Shown: piece after piece, positions 42,083 to 53,314 of the stretch | Layout: every line of letters begins with the position of its first letter | Numbering within the stretch: position 1 is the stretch's first letter | Origin: Kocuria rosea | Lineage (GTDB): Bacteria; Actinomycetota; Actinomycetes; Actinomycetales; Micrococcaceae | Direction of reading: 5' to 3' | NCBI RefSeq assembly: GCF_006094695.1 | Contig: NZ_CP035103.1 | Span: 2,294,001-2,358,000, forward strand | DNA length: 64,000 bases | Made by a program: the position numbers and the translations under genes | The notes under the pieces: model-generated | What the model was told of the DNA's origin: nothing | The model's database searches: none | The model's input: only the letters and a program-made list of their open reading frames with translations

Positions 42083-42589
42083 ATGCATCCCAGGGCGGCG
42101 ACGGGGCGGCGCGCCGCCCCCGGCACGGCGGTGGCCGCGCTCGTCGTCGCGGTGCTGTGCGGATGCGGGAGCCCCGGCGCCCCGGGCCCGCCGACCGGCT
42201 CCCCCACGGCCGCGGCGCCCCCGGCCTCCCCCGCTGCGTCGACCGCTCCCGCCACGGACGTCACGTGGGGCGCCTATCCGGACCGCCGGGAGGCGTGCGC
42301 GGCGGTCGCCGACGACATCCTGGTGCTCGCGCTGCTGCCGGCCGGCCTCTCGGCGGGCCCGACCGTGGCGGAGGTGCAGGACGTCGAGGACGAGGTCGAG
42401 GCCGTGCGCGGGGCCGCTCCTCCGGCGCTGGCCGCGGACTACGCGCGGGTGCAGCTGCTGGTCGACTCCTACGGGGAGGACCTGGCGGAGGACCCCTCGG
42501 CGCGGTTCGACGGGCAGGCGCTCGACGAGGCGCTCGTCCCGGTGCGGGACTGGTTGGAGGGGACCTGCCGGGACGGCGACCGAGCCTGA
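42083..42589 (+). CDS. Hypothetical lipoprotein
   Basis: A 168-residue secreted lipoprotein. The signal peptide has a basic start (MHPRAATGRRA) and a hydrophobic core (VAALVVAVLCG) ending in the lipobox LCGC, with Cys28 as the lipid-bearing residue. A Pro/Ala/Thr-rich spacer (about 30 residues) leads to an acidic helical domain (EVQDVEDEVEAVRGAAPPALA) of no recognised family. It would sit on the outer face of the cytoplasmic membrane. The ATG at 42083 follows GGGACCGAG. It converges on an AraC gene. Confidence 0.8.
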   Translation: MHPRAATGRRAAPGTAVAALVVAVLCGCGSPGAPGPPTGSPTAAAPPASPAASTAPATDVTWGAYPDRREACAAVADDILVLALLPAGLSAGPTVAEVQDVEDEVEAVRGAAPPALAADYARVQLLVDSYGEDLAEDPSARFDGQALDEALVPVRDWLEGTCRDGDRA

Positions 42590-42593
42590 GGTC

Positions 42594-43599
42594 TCAGCGG
42601 CGCAGCGTGGCGGCGGGCGGCTCCCCGAACCGGGCCCGGTAGGCGGTCGCGAAGCGCCCGGGATGGCCGAAGCCCCAGCGGGCGGCGACGGCCGCGACCG
42701 TCACGCCCCCGGCCGGGTCGGCCCGGAGCAGCTCCTGCCGGGCGGCGTCCAGGCGGGCCTCCCGCAGGTAGCCGACGGGGGTGCGCCCGAGCTCCCGGCG
42801 GAACGCGGCCTGCAGCCCCCGGGGGCTCATCCGTGCCGCCGCGGCGATCTCGGCGAGACCGACGTCCTCGTGCAGGTGCTCGTCGACGAAGGCGACCGCC
42901 CGGCGCACCTGCGCCGGCAGCGCCCGTGCGCTCTCCGACGGCGCCGGCTGCGCCAGGAAGGTGTTCGGGAAGCAGTGCAGCAGGGCACCGGCCAGCGACC
43001 GGAACGCCTCGGCCCGCACCAGGGGCGTGCGCAGCGCCTCCGCGTTGGGCAGCAGGTCCCGGTGGAAGTGCCGGACCTGGGCCAGCCAGTACCGCGTCAT
43101 CTGCGCGGACACGGGCGTGCTGCCCGTGTCCGCGCAGCGCGAAGTCCGGCCGGCCGAGCAGGTTGCGCGCGATCGCCTCGACCGAGCGGGCGTCCAGGAC
43201 CACGGTGCTCAGCTCCAGCAGCCCGTCCCACCGGCCGCCGTACAGACCCTGGGGCAGCAGGAACGGCAGGGTCGTGCCGATGCGCTCCTTCCCGGAGCTG
43301 ACCGTCAGCCGCCCGGTCAGCACGTGCACGACCGAGTACGTGCCCGAGACGTCGCCCGTGCCGGAGGACTCCGAGGTGGACAGCCGGAACCGGTGCGCCA
43401 GGAGCGGGCCCGTCGAGGCCGCCGCCATGCGCAACTCGAACGAGCCGTCGGTGGGCGGGCGCATGCCGAGACCCGTGTAGAGCTCGGACATGGCGGCGAT
43501 GCCCCGGTCGGCGTCGTTCGTGGCGAACGACGTCCGGCGGACCGGGTCCGCCGCGGGGCCGGAGTTCTCGCCCGGGGCGGACGGCTCGGTCGTGGTCAT
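42594..43599 (-). pseudogene. AraC-family regulator interrupted by a frameshift
   Basis: Two adjacent frames together encode one AraC/XylS regulator. The N-terminal ligand-binding half runs from ATG 43599 (after GAGGAC) through LLGRPDFALR to about 43136. The C-terminal half, in another frame, runs to 42594 and carries the HTH domain: VDEHLHEDVGLAEIAAAARMSPRGLQAAFRRELG and the second helix GVTVAAVAARWGFGHPGRFATAYRARFGE (each in segments). Removing a single G at the join yields a natural reading FALRDTGSTPVSAQMTRYW. The join lies inside a perfect 15-bp inverted repeat (43102-43136). The gene is therefore a pseudogene, a sequencing error at a hairpin, or a site of programmed frameshifting. Confidence 0.85.
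43102..43136. repeat. Perfect inverted repeat at the AraC frameshift
   Basis: Arms 43102-43116 and 43122-43136 (15 bp, TGCGCGGACACGGGC and complement) with a 5-base loop GTGCT. It lies within coding sequence, unlike the terminators elsewhere in the window. Confidence 0.95.
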
Positions 43600-43619
43600 G
43601 GATGTCCTCGGCATGTGCA

Positions 43620-43644
43620 GGGCGGCCCCGTTCCGGGGCCGCCC
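43620..43644 (-). terminator. Terminator after the 57-residue protein gene
   Basis: An 11-bp GC stem (43620-43630 with 43634-43644) and 3-base loop, 13 bases beyond the stop of the small gene and just before the AraC start. Confidence 0.75.
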
Positions 43645-43657
43645 CGCGTGCGGTGCG

Positions 43658-43831
43658 CTATCGGCGGTTGAGGAGGCCGCGCAGCATGCCGCCCAGACCG
43701 CGGCCGCTCCTGCCCGCGCCCGCCTGTCCGGCGGCGTTCATTCCGCGGGTGCCCCGGCGTCCGCCGGCGGGGCGGCCGGCGGTCCCCCCGGCACGTCCGG
43801 TGAAGCTCCTGATGATGCTGTTCAGTCCCAC
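43658..43831 (-). CDS. 57-residue Gly/Arg-rich basic protein
   Basis: A small gene of 58 codons. The GTG start at 43831 follows GAAGGAG at good spacing; the frame reads MGLNSIIRSFTGRAGGTAGR and ends LGGMLRGLLNRR before TAG. The protein is very basic and glycine-rich, with short hydrophobic ends (LNSIIRSF, MLRGLL) like an amphipathic or nucleic-acid-binding peptide. A -10-like TAGAGT (43891-43886) and the hairpin at 43620-43644 bracket it as its own transcript. I do not recognise a family. Confidence 0.6.
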   Translation of the reverse strand: MGLNSIIRSFTGRAGGTAGRPAGGRRGTRGMNAAGQAGAGRSGRGLGGMLRGLLNRR

Positions 43832-43923
43832 GGTGGACTCTCCTTCGGGTCGGCCTGTCGAGCGACTGTCGTCAGCTCACTGTCGACTCTACGCCCGGTG
43901 GCCGTCCCGGACCACGGGGCCGT

Positions 43924-44688
43924 TCAGCGGACCTCGTGGCCGGCCGCGCGCAGCGCGTCCTTGACCTCGGCGATCGCGTGCACGGGACCGAAGTGGAAGA
44001 TCGAGGCGGCGAGCACGGCGTCCGCGCCCGCGTCCACCGCCGGCGGGAAGTGCTCGGGGGCGCCCGCGCCGCCGGAGGCGATCAGGGGCACGTGCACCCG
44101 GGCGCGCACGGCGCGGATCATCTCCAGGTCGAAGCCCGCCCGGGTGCCGTCCGCGTCCATGGAGTTGAGCAGGATCTCCCCCACGCCGCGGTCCTCGGCC
44201 TCCTGCGCCCAGTCCAGGGCGTCGAGACCGGTCAGCGTGCGCCCCCCGTGGGTCGTGACCTCGAAGCCAGAGGGCGTGTTGCCCGTGCGGCGGGCGTCGA
44301 GGGAGAGGACGAGCACCTGGCTGCCGAAGTGCCCGGTGATCTCGTCGATCACGCCGGGCCGGGCGACCGCGGCGGTGTTGATGGACGCCTTGTCCGCGCC
44401 GCAGCGCAGCAGCCGGTCGACGTCGGCGACCGCGCGGACGCCGCCGCCCACCGTGAGCGGGATGAAGACCTGCTCGGCCGTGCGGGAGACCACGTCGAAG
44501 GTCGTGGCCCGGGCGGCCGAGGACGCCGTGACGTCGAGGAACGTCAGCTCGTCCGCACCGGCCTCGTTGTAGCGCTTGGCGAGCTCCACCGGGTCACCGG
44601 CGTCGCGCAGGTTCTCGAAGTTCACTCCCTTGACGACTCGACCGGCGTCGACGTCCAGGCAGGGGATGACACGTACGGCAACGCCCAC
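43924..44688 (-). CDS. hisF: Imidazole glycerol phosphate synthase cyclase subunit
   Basis: Closes the imidazole ring from PRFAR and ammonia, with HisH, in histidine synthesis. The 254-residue barrel shows both catalytic aspartates ([17 protein letters not shown] and [10 protein letters not shown]), [16 protein letters not shown], and the phosphate loops [15 protein letters not shown] and [12 protein letters not shown]. Of two GTGs, the one at 44688 has GGAGG eight bases upstream and gives the conserved start, so the earlier GTG at 44697 is not used. hisG lies immediately upstream on the same strand. Confidence 0.97.
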   Translation of the reverse strand: MGVAVRVIPCLDVDAGRVVKGVNFENLRDAGDPVELAKRYNEAGADELTFLDVTASSAARATTFDVVSRTAEQVFIPLTVGGGVRAVADVDRLLRCGADKASINTAAVARPGVIDEITGHFGSQVLVLSLDARRTGNTPSGFEVTTHGGRTLTGLDALDWAQEAEDRGVGEILLNSMDADGTRAGFDLEMIRAVRARVHVPLIASGGAGAPEHFPPAVDAGADAVLAASIFHFGPVHAIAEVKDALRAAGHEVR

Positions 44689-44730
44689 GGGCGGCACCTC
44701 CTCGGCTGCGGGGATGGGGCGGGAAGGGGG

Positions 44731-45576
44731 TCAGATCCGGGCGGCCTGGATCGGGGAGACCAGGATGGCGCGGGCCCCGACGTCGTAGAGGGCGTCCATG
44801 ACCTTGTTGGTCTCGGACTTGGGGACCATGGCGCGCACGGCCCAGGCGTTGCCGCGGCCGAGCCGGGAGATGGTGGGCCCCTCCATGCCGGGGGTGATCC
44901 GGGTGGCGGCCTCGACGTACTCCTCGGCAACGTCGTAGTCCATCAGCACGTACTGCCGGGCCACGAGCACGCCCTGCAGGCGCCGCCGGAGCACGGCCAG
45001 GCCCTCGGGCTCCCCGGCCGCACGGCTGCGGATGAGCAGCGCCTCGGAGGTCATGATGGGGTCGCCGAAGACCTGCAGGCCCGCGGCGCGCAGGGTGTTG
45101 CCGGTCTCCACGACGTCGGCGATCGCGTCCGCCACGCCCAGCCGGATGGAGGACTCCACGGCGCCGTCGAGGCGGACCACGGAGGCCTCCACGCCCTGCT
45201 CGGCGAGGTAGTCGCGCAGCAGGCCGTCGTAGCTCGTGGCGATCCGCCGGCCCGCCAGCTCGGTGATCGAGGAGAACTCGCCCGCCGGGCCCGCGAACCG
45301 GAACGTGGAGCGGGCGAAGTCCAGCCCGAGGTCCTCGTCGGCGTGGGCCCCGGAGTCCAGGAGCAGGTCCCGGCCGGTGATCCCGACGTCGAGGATGCCC
45401 CCGCCCACGTACACCGCGATGTCCCGGGGGCGCAGGTAGAAGAACTCGACGTTGTTCTCGGGGTCCACGAGCACCAGCTCGCGGGAGTCCCGCCGCTGCC
45501 GGTAGCCGGCCTCCTTGAGCATGGTGACGGAGGACTCGGACAGGGCGCCCTTGTTGGGCACTGCGACACGCAGCAT
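44731..45576 (-). CDS. hisG: ATP phosphoribosyltransferase (long form)
   Basis: First, committed step of histidine synthesis, joining ATP and PRPP. At 281 residues it is the long, self-regulated form: MLRVAVPNKGALSESS opens the catalytic part, IADVVETGNTLRAAGL is the PRPP loop, and the last 75 residues (MEGPTISRLGRGNAWAVRAMV) form the ACT-like histidine-binding domain for feedback inhibition, so no HisZ is needed. The ATG is at 45576. It lies 60 bases from the end of hisE. Confidence 0.97.
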   Translation of the reverse strand: MLRVAVPNKGALSESSVTMLKEAGYRQRRDSRELVLVDPENNVEFFYLRPRDIAVYVGGGILDVGITGRDLLLDSGAHADEDLGLDFARSTFRFAGPAGEFSSITELAGRRIATSYDGLLRDYLAEQGVEASVVRLDGAVESSIRLGVADAIADVVETGNTLRAAGLQVFGDPIMTSEALLIRSRAAGEPEGLAVLRRRLQGVLVARQYVLMDYDVAEEYVEAATRITPGMEGPTISRLGRGNAWAVRAMVPKSETNKVMDALYDVGARAILVSPIQAARI

Positions 45577-45636
45577 GGGGTTCCTTCTCGGCTCAGGGAG
45601 TTCGGTGGGGCGGGGACGGACGGTGCGGCGGGGGGC

Positions 45637-45900
45637 TCAGAGGTGGCGGTAGACGTCCTCGAGCCGCAGACCCTTCGCGACCATCATCACCTGCACGTGG
45701 TAGAGCAGCTGCGAGATCTCCTCCGCGGCCTGCTCCGAGGTCTCGTACTCGCAGGCCATCCAGACCTCGGCGGCCTCCTCGACGACCTTCTTGCCGATGC
45801 CGTGCACGCCGGTGTCGAGCTCCCGGACCGTGCCGGAGCCCTCCGGTCGGGTCACGGCTTTGTCGCTGATCTCGGCGAAGAGGGTCTCGAAGGTTTTCAC
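45637..45900 (-). CDS. hisE: Phosphoribosyl-ATP pyrophosphohydrolase
   Basis: Second step of histidine synthesis. The 87-residue MazG-like helical protein has [15 protein letters not shown], the metal-binding [13 protein letters not shown], and [19 protein letters not shown]. The GTG at 45900 is preceded exactly seven bases upstream by TACCCT with no ribosome site, so a leaderless message is likely. It begins the hisE-hisG-hisF transcript and follows ribH. Confidence 0.96.
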   Translation of the reverse strand: MKTFETLFAEISDKAVTRPEGSGTVRELDTGVHGIGKKVVEEAAEVWMACEYETSEQAAEEISQLLYHVQVMMVAKGLRLEDVYRHL

Positions 45901-45907
45901 GACTACC

Positions 45908-45913
45908 AGGGTA
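45908..45913 (-). promoter_or_regulatory. -10 box of leaderless hisE
   Basis: TACCCT on the minus strand, seven bases before the GTG start and no Shine-Dalgarno sequence between. Confidence 0.6.
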
Positions 45914-45970
45914 ATGGGTCCGCGACGGCCTCCGGACCGGCGCGGGCCCGCACGCCCCGCGGGACGGGGC

Positions 45971-47914
<1,944 letters not shown>

Positions 47915-47918
<4 letters not shown>

Positions 47919-48592
47919 GCTCCTTCTCCTGCCGTGGTCCGGGCCGTCTCCGGCGCCGGGGTGCTGTCGGTCCGGGCGAAGGCCAGCAGGCGCTGGGCGT
48001 ACTTCGCGAGGACGTCGACCTCGAGGTTGACGGACGCGCCGACGGGGCGGCGTCCGAGGGTGGTCTCGGCGAGGGTGGCCGGGATGAGCCCGACCTCGAA
48101 CCAGTGCTCCCCGGCACCGGGGGCGCTGACCGCCGTCACCGTGAGGGACACGCCGTCCACGGCGACCGACCCCTTCTCGGCGAGGAACGGGGCGAGCTCG
48201 GCGGGCACGGCGACCCGGACCCGCTCCCACTCCCCCAGGTCCTCGCGGACCGTGACCGTGCCCGTGCCGTCGACGTGGCCCTGGACCACGTGCCCGTCCA
48301 GCCGCCCGCCGGCGGGCACGCAGCGCTCCAGGTTCACGGTGTCCCCGGCGGCCAGCGCCCCGAGGTTGGTGCGCACGAGCGTCTCGCCGATGACGTCGGC
48401 CAGGAACTGCCCGGGGCCGATCTCCTCGGTGCGCGTGGCCGTGAGACAGACCCCGTTGACGGCGAGGGAGCCGCCGTGCGGCAGGTCGGCCACGAGCGGG
48501 CCGGCGTCCACGAGGAGGCGGGCGCTCGTGCCGTCGGGGCGGGGGTCGACCGAGCGCACGGTGCCCTGGCCGGCGACGATTCCTGTGAACAT
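47915..48592 (-). CDS. ribE: Riboflavin synthase alpha chain
   Basis: Dismutates two lumazines into riboflavin and its precursor. The 225-residue protein shows the two-fold internal repeat of the family: [12 protein letters not shown] with [13 protein letters not shown], and [12 protein letters not shown] with [16 protein letters not shown]. The ATG is at 48592 and ribB overlaps its stop. The spacer to ribD contains a four-base tandem repeat. Confidence 0.97.
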
Positions 48593-48630
48593 GCGGTGCT
48601 ACCTCTGTCTCTGTCCTGGTCTCTGACTCT

Positions 48631-48658
48631 GTCTGTCTGTCTGTCTGTCGGTCGGTCT
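48631..48658. repeat. Tetranucleotide repeats between ribD and ribE
   Basis: GTCT four times, GTCG twice and GTCT once on the plus strand (GAC[A/C] units on the coding strand), lying within the 84-base spacer just before the ribE ribosome site. Confidence 0.9.
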
Positions 48659-48676
48659 TCGGGGCCGGCGGCCCGC

Positions 48677-49735
48677 TCAGTCCGGCGGGACGGGCCGCAG
48701 GTGGATCCACAGGTCGGGGCCGAGCTGCTGCACGGGCCCGCCGCCGGCGGGGTCGAGCCGCCACCGGGAGGCGTCCGCGAGGGTGCCGATGCCCAGCTCC
48801 TCGAAGGCGGGCCGTCCCGCCCCGAGCACGAGGGGCGCCTGGTAGAGGCTGAGCTCGTCGACGAGCCCCGCGCGCAGGAAGCCGGCGGCGACGGTGGCCC
48901 CGCCCTCGATCAGCACGTGGCGCACGCCGGCGTCGTAGAGCTCGGCCAGGGCGGAGTGGGGGTCGTGGGTGGCGACGTGCCGGAACCGACCGTCGGTCCC
49001 GCGGATCGCGGCGTCCCGGGGCACGGGGCGCAGGCCCATGGCCACGCGCAGGGGCTGCCGCGGGACCACGCCGCCGTCGCCGGTACGGGCGGTGAGCCGG
49101 GGGTCGTCGGCCAGGACCGTGCCGCTGCCCACGAGGACCGCGTCGGCGCGGGCGCGCAAATCGTGCCCGTGCTCGCGGGCCGACGACGACGTGATCCACC
49201 GGCTGGTCCCGTCCGCGGCGGCGATCCGGGCGTCGAGGCTCTGGGCGACCTTCAGGGTCACGAACGGGCGCTGGGCGCGCACGGTCTCGCCCCAGCGGTC
49301 GTTGAGCCGCTCGGCCTCCTCGGCCAGCAGCCCCGAGCGGACCTCGAGGCCCGCGGCGCGCAGGGTGGCGGCTCCGCCGGCGGCGGCGGCGGTGCGGTCG
49401 GGGGCGCCGTAGACCACGCGGGGCACACCGGCCTCCACGATCGCCTCGGCGCACGGGCCGGTGCGGCCCCAGTGGTTGCACGGCTCGAGGGTGACGTACA
49501 TGGTGGTGCCCCGGAGGTCGGTGCCGGCGGACCCGGCGCGCTCCAGGACGTCGACCTCGGCGTGGACGGTGCCCGCCCCGCGGTGGTGGCCGACGTGCAG
49601 GATCCGCCCCTCGGCGTCGACGAGGACGGCTCCGACGAGAGGGTTGGCCCCGCGCGGGCCGCGCGCCGCCGCGTGCAGGGCGGTCCGCATGACCGAGCGC
49701 TCGGCGTCGTCGCCGGTCCGGTGCTGCGGGTCCAT
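48677..49735 (-). CDS. ribD: Bifunctional pyrimidine deaminase/reductase
   Basis: Deaminates then reduces the ring-opened pyrimidine in riboflavin synthesis. Residues 1-140 are the zinc deaminase ([31 protein letters not shown]); residues 150-352 are the NADPH reductase ([37 protein letters not shown]). The ATG at 49735 follows AAAGGA; a GTG one codon earlier is possible. First gene of the rib operon, directly behind the FMN riboswitch. Confidence 0.97.
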   Translation of the reverse strand: MDPQHRTGDDAERSVMRTALHAAARGPRGANPLVGAVLVDAEGRILHVGHHRGAGTVHAEVDVLERAGSAGTDLRGTTMYVTLEPCNHWGRTGPCAEAIVEAGVPRVVYGAPDRTAAAAGGAATLRAAGLEVRSGLLAEEAERLNDRWGETVRAQRPFVTLKVAQSLDARIAAADGTSRWITSSSAREHGHDLRARADAVLVGSGTVLADDPRLTARTGDGGVVPRQPLRVAMGLRPVPRDAAIRGTDGRFRHVATHDPHSALAELYDAGVRHVLIEGGATVAAGFLRAGLVDELSLYQAPLVLGAGRPAFEELGIGTLADASRWRLDPAGGGPVQQLGPDLWIHLRPVPPD

Positions 49736-49814
49736 CACGTCGTCCTTTCCCGGGGCGGAACCGGGGCGCAGGACAACGGTGCCGCCGTCGGGACCCACGG
49801 GTCCGGACGGCGCC

Positions 49815-49842
49815 GTGGCGGGTGCCGTCGACGGCACGCCAC
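49815..49842 (-). promoter_or_regulatory. Hairpin in the riboswitch expression region
   Basis: An 11-bp stem with a two-base bulge and a TCGA loop between the aptamer and ribD. No run of T follows, so it may act as a pause, Rho-related or translational switch rather than an intrinsic terminator. Confidence 0.5.
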
Positions 49843-49854
49843 GAGGGCCGTTGA

Positions 49855-50016
49855 ACGTGTTGCCTTCCATCCAGACTGTGACTGTCGGTACCGGAGTTCC
49901 ACCGGTTCGGCCGGGCGACCCGTCGGTGCGGGCGCTGGGCGCCCGCAGGGACGTGGTCGTCCGGTTCGCGGACTGTGACCGCCGGTTCGGACTTCCACCG
50001 ACCCCGGAACACGTTG
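49855..50016 (-). ncRNA. FMN riboswitch (RFN element)
   Basis: The minus strand reads the RFN consensus in order: a closing helix CGTGTT / AACACG, then CGGGGTCGGTGGAAGTCCG, ACCGGCGGTCACAGTCCGCGA, a variable GC hairpin, GAACCGGTGGAACTCCGGTA, CCGACAGTCACAGTCTGGAT and the closing GGAAGGCAACACG. It binds FMN and shuts down the ribD-ribE-ribB-ribA-ribH operon when riboflavin is plentiful. Confidence 0.93.
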
Positions 50017-50071
50017 TTCGTGCCCCGATTATGTCACAGGCCGTGCCCGCGGCGGCCCGCGGCCGGCCGGC

Positions 50072-50737
50072 TCAGGACTGCGCGGAGCGGGCCGCCCCGC
50101 GCAGGGCCGTGATCGCGGCCCCGGGGTCCTCCGCGCCGTAGACGGCGGAGCCCGCCACGAACGTGTCCGCCCCGGCCTCCGCGGCCCGCACGATGGTCTC
50201 CTCCGTGATCCCGCCGTCCACCTGCAGCGCCACCCGTCCCCCGCCGGCCCGGATCGCCTCGGCGGCCCGGCGGATCTTCGGCAGCGTGACGTCGAGGAAG
50301 GCCTGGCCGCCGAAGCCGGGCTCCACCGTCATGACCAGGAGCATGTCCAGCTCGGGCAGCAGGTCGAGGTACGGCTCCACGGGGGTCGCGGGACGCAGGG
50401 CCATCCCGGCGCGGGCGCCGTGGGCGCGCAGCTCGCGGGCCAGCTTCAGCGGGGCGCGCGCGGCCTCGGCGTGGAAGGTGACCGACTCGCAGCCGAGCTC
50501 GGCGTAGCCCGCGGCCCAGCGGTCCGCGTCCTCGATCATCAGGTGCACGTCCAGCGGGAGGGGGCTGACGGCGAGGATCCGTTCCACGAGGGGCATGCCC
50601 AGCGTCAGGTTCGGGACGAAGTGGTTGTCCATGACGTCCACGTGCACGGCGTCGGCGGCGGCGATCCGGCCCAGCTCGGTCTCGAGGTTGACGAAGTCGG
50701 CGGAGAGGATCGAGGGGTGGATGCAGGTGCGGGGCAC
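50072..50737 (-). CDS. rpe: Ribulose-phosphate 3-epimerase
   Basis: Interconverts ribulose-5-phosphate and xylulose-5-phosphate in the pentose phosphate pathway. The 221-residue barrel has [14 protein letters not shown], the metal-binding [27 protein letters not shown] and [12 protein letters not shown] with the phosphate loop FVAGSAVYG. The GTG at 50737 follows AGGAG. Its substrate ribulose-5-phosphate also feeds RibB, which fits its position next to the rib operon. Confidence 0.97.
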   Translation of the reverse strand: MPRTCIHPSILSADFVNLETELGRIAAADAVHVDVMDNHFVPNLTLGMPLVERILAVSPLPLDVHLMIEDADRWAAGYAELGCESVTFHAEAARAPLKLARELRAHGARAGMALRPATPVEPYLDLLPELDMLLVMTVEPGFGGQAFLDVTLPKIRRAAEAIRAGGGRVALQVDGGITEETIVRAAEAGADTFVAGSAVYGAEDPGAAITALRGAARSAQS

Positions 50738-50768
50738 GGGGACTCCTGGTGGTCGGGCGGTCGGGGGC

Positions 50769-52358
50769 TCAGCGCTTGCGCAGCAGGGCCAGGAACATGG
50801 CATCCGTGCCGTGGACGTGCGGCCACAGCTGGACGGTCGCGGGGCCGGACTCCCCCGCCCACGGGCGGGACGGGTCGCGGTCCCCGTCGAGGCTGCCGGG
50901 CAGGGCCGCGGCCCGGACCGGCGCCAGGGCGTCGACCAGCTCGGCGTCCTCGCGGCGGGCCAGCACGTCCTGGACCACGGCGAGGGTCTCGGCCGCGTGC
51001 GGGGAGCAGGTCGCGTAGGCGACCAGGCCGCCGGGGCGGGCGACGTCCAGGGCGGCGTGCAGCAGCTCCCGCTGCAGCGGCCCGAGCTCCGCCAGGTCGC
51101 GAGGGGTGCGCCGCCAGCGCGACTCCGGGCGGCGGCGCAGCGCCCCGAGGCCGGTGCACGGGGCGTCGACGAGGACCCGGTCGAAGCCGGCCTCCTCGAC
51201 GGGGCGGCCTCCGAGCAGCTCGTCGGCGGCGCGCCCGTCCCCCGTGCGCACCGTCCAGGCGCGCTCCGGGACCGGCCGCAGGGCCCGGCGCACGAGCTCG
51301 GCCCGGTGCGGGGCCACCTCGTTGGCCGTCAGGTGCGCCCCCTGCCGGTCGGCGAGCGCCGCCAGCAGGGCCGCCTTCCCGCCCGGGCCGGCGCACATGT
51401 CCAGCCAGCGCCCGCCCCCGGCGCCGCCGTCGGCGTCCTGGCCGGCGGCGAGCAGGGCGCGGGCGACGAGCTGGGACCCGGCGTCCTGGACGCGGACCCC
51501 GCCCTCCCGGACGGAGGCGAGCCGGTGCAGGTCGCCGCCGCTGCTCAGCGCCGAGCCCGGGACGAGCGTCCCCTGCTCCGCGCCGGCGGCGAGGGCCTCG
51601 TCGAGGTCGCCGAGACCGGGCAGGGCCACGAGGTTGACCACGGGGGCGGCGTTGTCCGCCTCGAGCAGCGCCTCGAGCTCGGCGGCGTCCCGCCCGTGGG
51701 CGGTGAGCGCCTGGCGCAGGGCCCGGACCACCCACGCCGGGTGGGCGTGGGCCAGGCCCAGGCGGGCGGTCTCGTCGACGGCCTCGGCGGTCAGCTCCGC
51801 GATCCACGCGGGCAGGTCCCGGGCCGCGACCTTGCGCAGCACCGCGTTGACGAGCCCGCCGGGGCCCGCGCCGATGACGGCCCGGACGAGGCCCACCGTC
51901 TGGTCGAGGGCCGCGTGGTCGGGCACCCGCATCGCGAGCAGCTGGTGGGTGCCCAGGCGCAGGGCGTCCAGCACCGCCCCGTCGAGCTCGCCCAGGGGCC
52001 GGTCGACGCACCGGGCCAGCACGGCGTCCCAGGTGCCCTGCCAGCGCAGCGCCCCGTAGGCCAGCTCCGTGGCGAAGCCCGCGTCCCGCCGGTCCAGGCG
52101 GTGGGCCCGGACCAGCTTGGGGAGCACGAGGTTGCCGTAGGCGCCCTCCTCGGACACCGCGCGCAGGGTCTCGAACGCCGCCAGCCGGGCCGGATCGGCC
52201 CGCCGCGTGCGCCCCGCGGGCGCCGACGAGGAGAAGGCGCGGTCGGACTGCGCCCGCCGGTTGCGCTCGTGGCCCCTCGCGCTGCGCCGCGGGCCTCCCG
52301 GTCGCCGGTCGCGGTCGCCCCGCCGGTCTCCGCCCTGCCTGTCCTCGTGCCCGCTCAC
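50769..52358 (-). CDS. rsmB: 16S rRNA m5C methyltransferase (RsmB/Sun-like)
   Basis: Methylates a cytosine of 16S rRNA with S-adenosylmethionine. The 529-residue protein has an N-terminal NusB-like domain (about residues 50-190: [20 protein letters not shown]) and a NOL1/NOP2/Sun catalytic domain with SAM site [17 protein letters not shown], the motif [19 protein letters not shown] and catalytic cysteine in VAYATCSPH. An arginine-rich N-terminal tail of about 45 residues is a likely RNA-binding extension. The GTG at 52358 overlaps the fmt stop (GTGA). Confidence 0.95.
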   Translation of the reverse strand: MSGHEDRQGGDRRGDRDRRPGGPRRSARGHERNRRAQSDRAFSSSAPAGRTRRADPARLAAFETLRAVSEEGAYGNLVLPKLVRAHRLDRRDAGFATELAYGALRWQGTWDAVLARCVDRPLGELDGAVLDALRLGTHQLLAMRVPDHAALDQTVGLVRAVIGAGPGGLVNAVLRKVAARDLPAWIAELTAEAVDETARLGLAHAHPAWVVRALRQALTAHGRDAAELEALLEADNAAPVVNLVALPGLGDLDEALAAGAEQGTLVPGSALSSGGDLHRLASVREGGVRVQDAGSQLVARALLAAGQDADGGAGGGRWLDMCAGPGGKAALLAALADRQGAHLTANEVAPHRAELVRRALRPVPERAWTVRTGDGRAADELLGGRPVEEAGFDRVLVDAPCTGLGALRRRPESRWRRTPRDLAELGPLQRELLHAALDVARPGGLVAYATCSPHAAETLAVVQDVLARREDAELVDALAPVRAAALPGSLDGDRDPSRPWAGESGPATVQLWPHVHGTDAMFLALLRKR

Positions 52359-53278
52359 TGGAACACCACTTCCTCTTCCGTGCTGCGGCCCCGCGCCCAG
52401 GCGGTGGCCTCCATGGTCTTCTTCCCCGCCGGCTGCACCCGGGTGAGCTGGACGGCGTACGAGCCCGTGCCCACGAGCACGGCGTCCCCGCGCAGGACGC
52501 ACCGGCCCGGGGCGAGATCCCGGACGTCGGGCCGGGGCAGCACGAGGTCGAGCTTGAGCCGGCGCTCGTCGAGCCGGGTCCACGCCCCGGGCTCGGGGGT
52601 CGCCCCACGCACCCGGTGGGCCACGGCCACGGCGGGGTCCGACCAGCGGACCCGCCCGTCCTCGGCGGTGAGCTTCGGGGCGTGGGTCACGTCGCCCTGC
52701 TGCGGGGCCGGGCGGGCGGAGCCGTCGACCACGGCGCGCAGGGAGTCCGCCAGCAGCGGCGCCGCGGTGCGGGACAGGCGCTCCAGGACCGTCCCGGCCG
52801 TGTCGTCGGGACGGACCTCGTCGGTCATCGTGCCGAGGACGGGCCCGGTGTCCAGGCCGGCCTCCAGCAGGAAGGTGCTGGCCCCGACCACCGTGTCCCC
52901 GGCCATCAGGGCCCGCTGGACGGGGGCGGCGCCGCGCCACTGCGGCAGCAGGGAGAAGTGCAGGTTGATCCAGCCGTGCGGCACGGCGTCCAGGGCCGCC
53001 TGCGGGACCAGGGCCCCGTAGGCGACGACGGCGGCAACGTCCGCGCCCAGGTCCCGGATCCGCTCGGCCAGCTCGGCGTCCACCCGGTTGGCCTTGAGCA
53101 CGGGCAGGCCCCGCCGCCCGGCCTCCTCGGCCACGGGCGAGGGGGTGAGCACCTTCTTGCGCCCCACGGGGGCGTCGGTGCGTGTGAGGACGGCCACGAT
53201 CTCGACGTCGGGCCGCTCGGCCAGGTGGACCAGGGGCGGCACGGCGACGGACGGCGTGCCGGCGTAGAGGATCTTCAC
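52355..53278 (-). CDS. fmt: Methionyl-tRNA formyltransferase
   Basis: Formylates initiator Met-tRNA. The 307-residue protein has MKILYAGTPSVAVPPL, the folate-site NLHFSLLPQWRGAAPVQRAL with catalytic Asn/His, DTGPVLGTM and the C-terminal OB-like tRNA domain from about residue 205. The ATG is at 53278. It lies downstream of def, the partner that later removes the formyl group. Confidence 0.97.
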   Translation of the reverse strand: MKILYAGTPSVAVPPLVHLAERPDVEIVAVLTRTDAPVGRKKVLTPSPVAEEAGRRGLPVLKANRVDAELAERIRDLGADVAAVVAYGALVPQAALDAVPHGWINLHFSLLPQWRGAAPVQRALMAGDTVVGASTFLLEAGLDTGPVLGTMTDEVRPDDTAGTVLERLSRTAAPLLADSLRAVVDGSARPAPQQGDVTHAPKLTAEDGRVRWSDPAVAVAHRVRGATPEPGAWTRLDERRLKLDLVLPRPDVRDLAPGRCVLRGDAVLVGTGSYAVQLTRVQPAGKKTMEATAWARGRSTEEEVVFQ

Positions 53279-53314
53279 GGCTCTCCTGACGGGTGGGGAC
53301 GGGGGGGGTGGGAT

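Noticed and set aside
43102..43136. Inverted repeat at the AraC break considered as a terminator
   Set aside because: It lies within coding sequence with no U-tract, and no transcript ends there; the real terminator is at 43620-43644.
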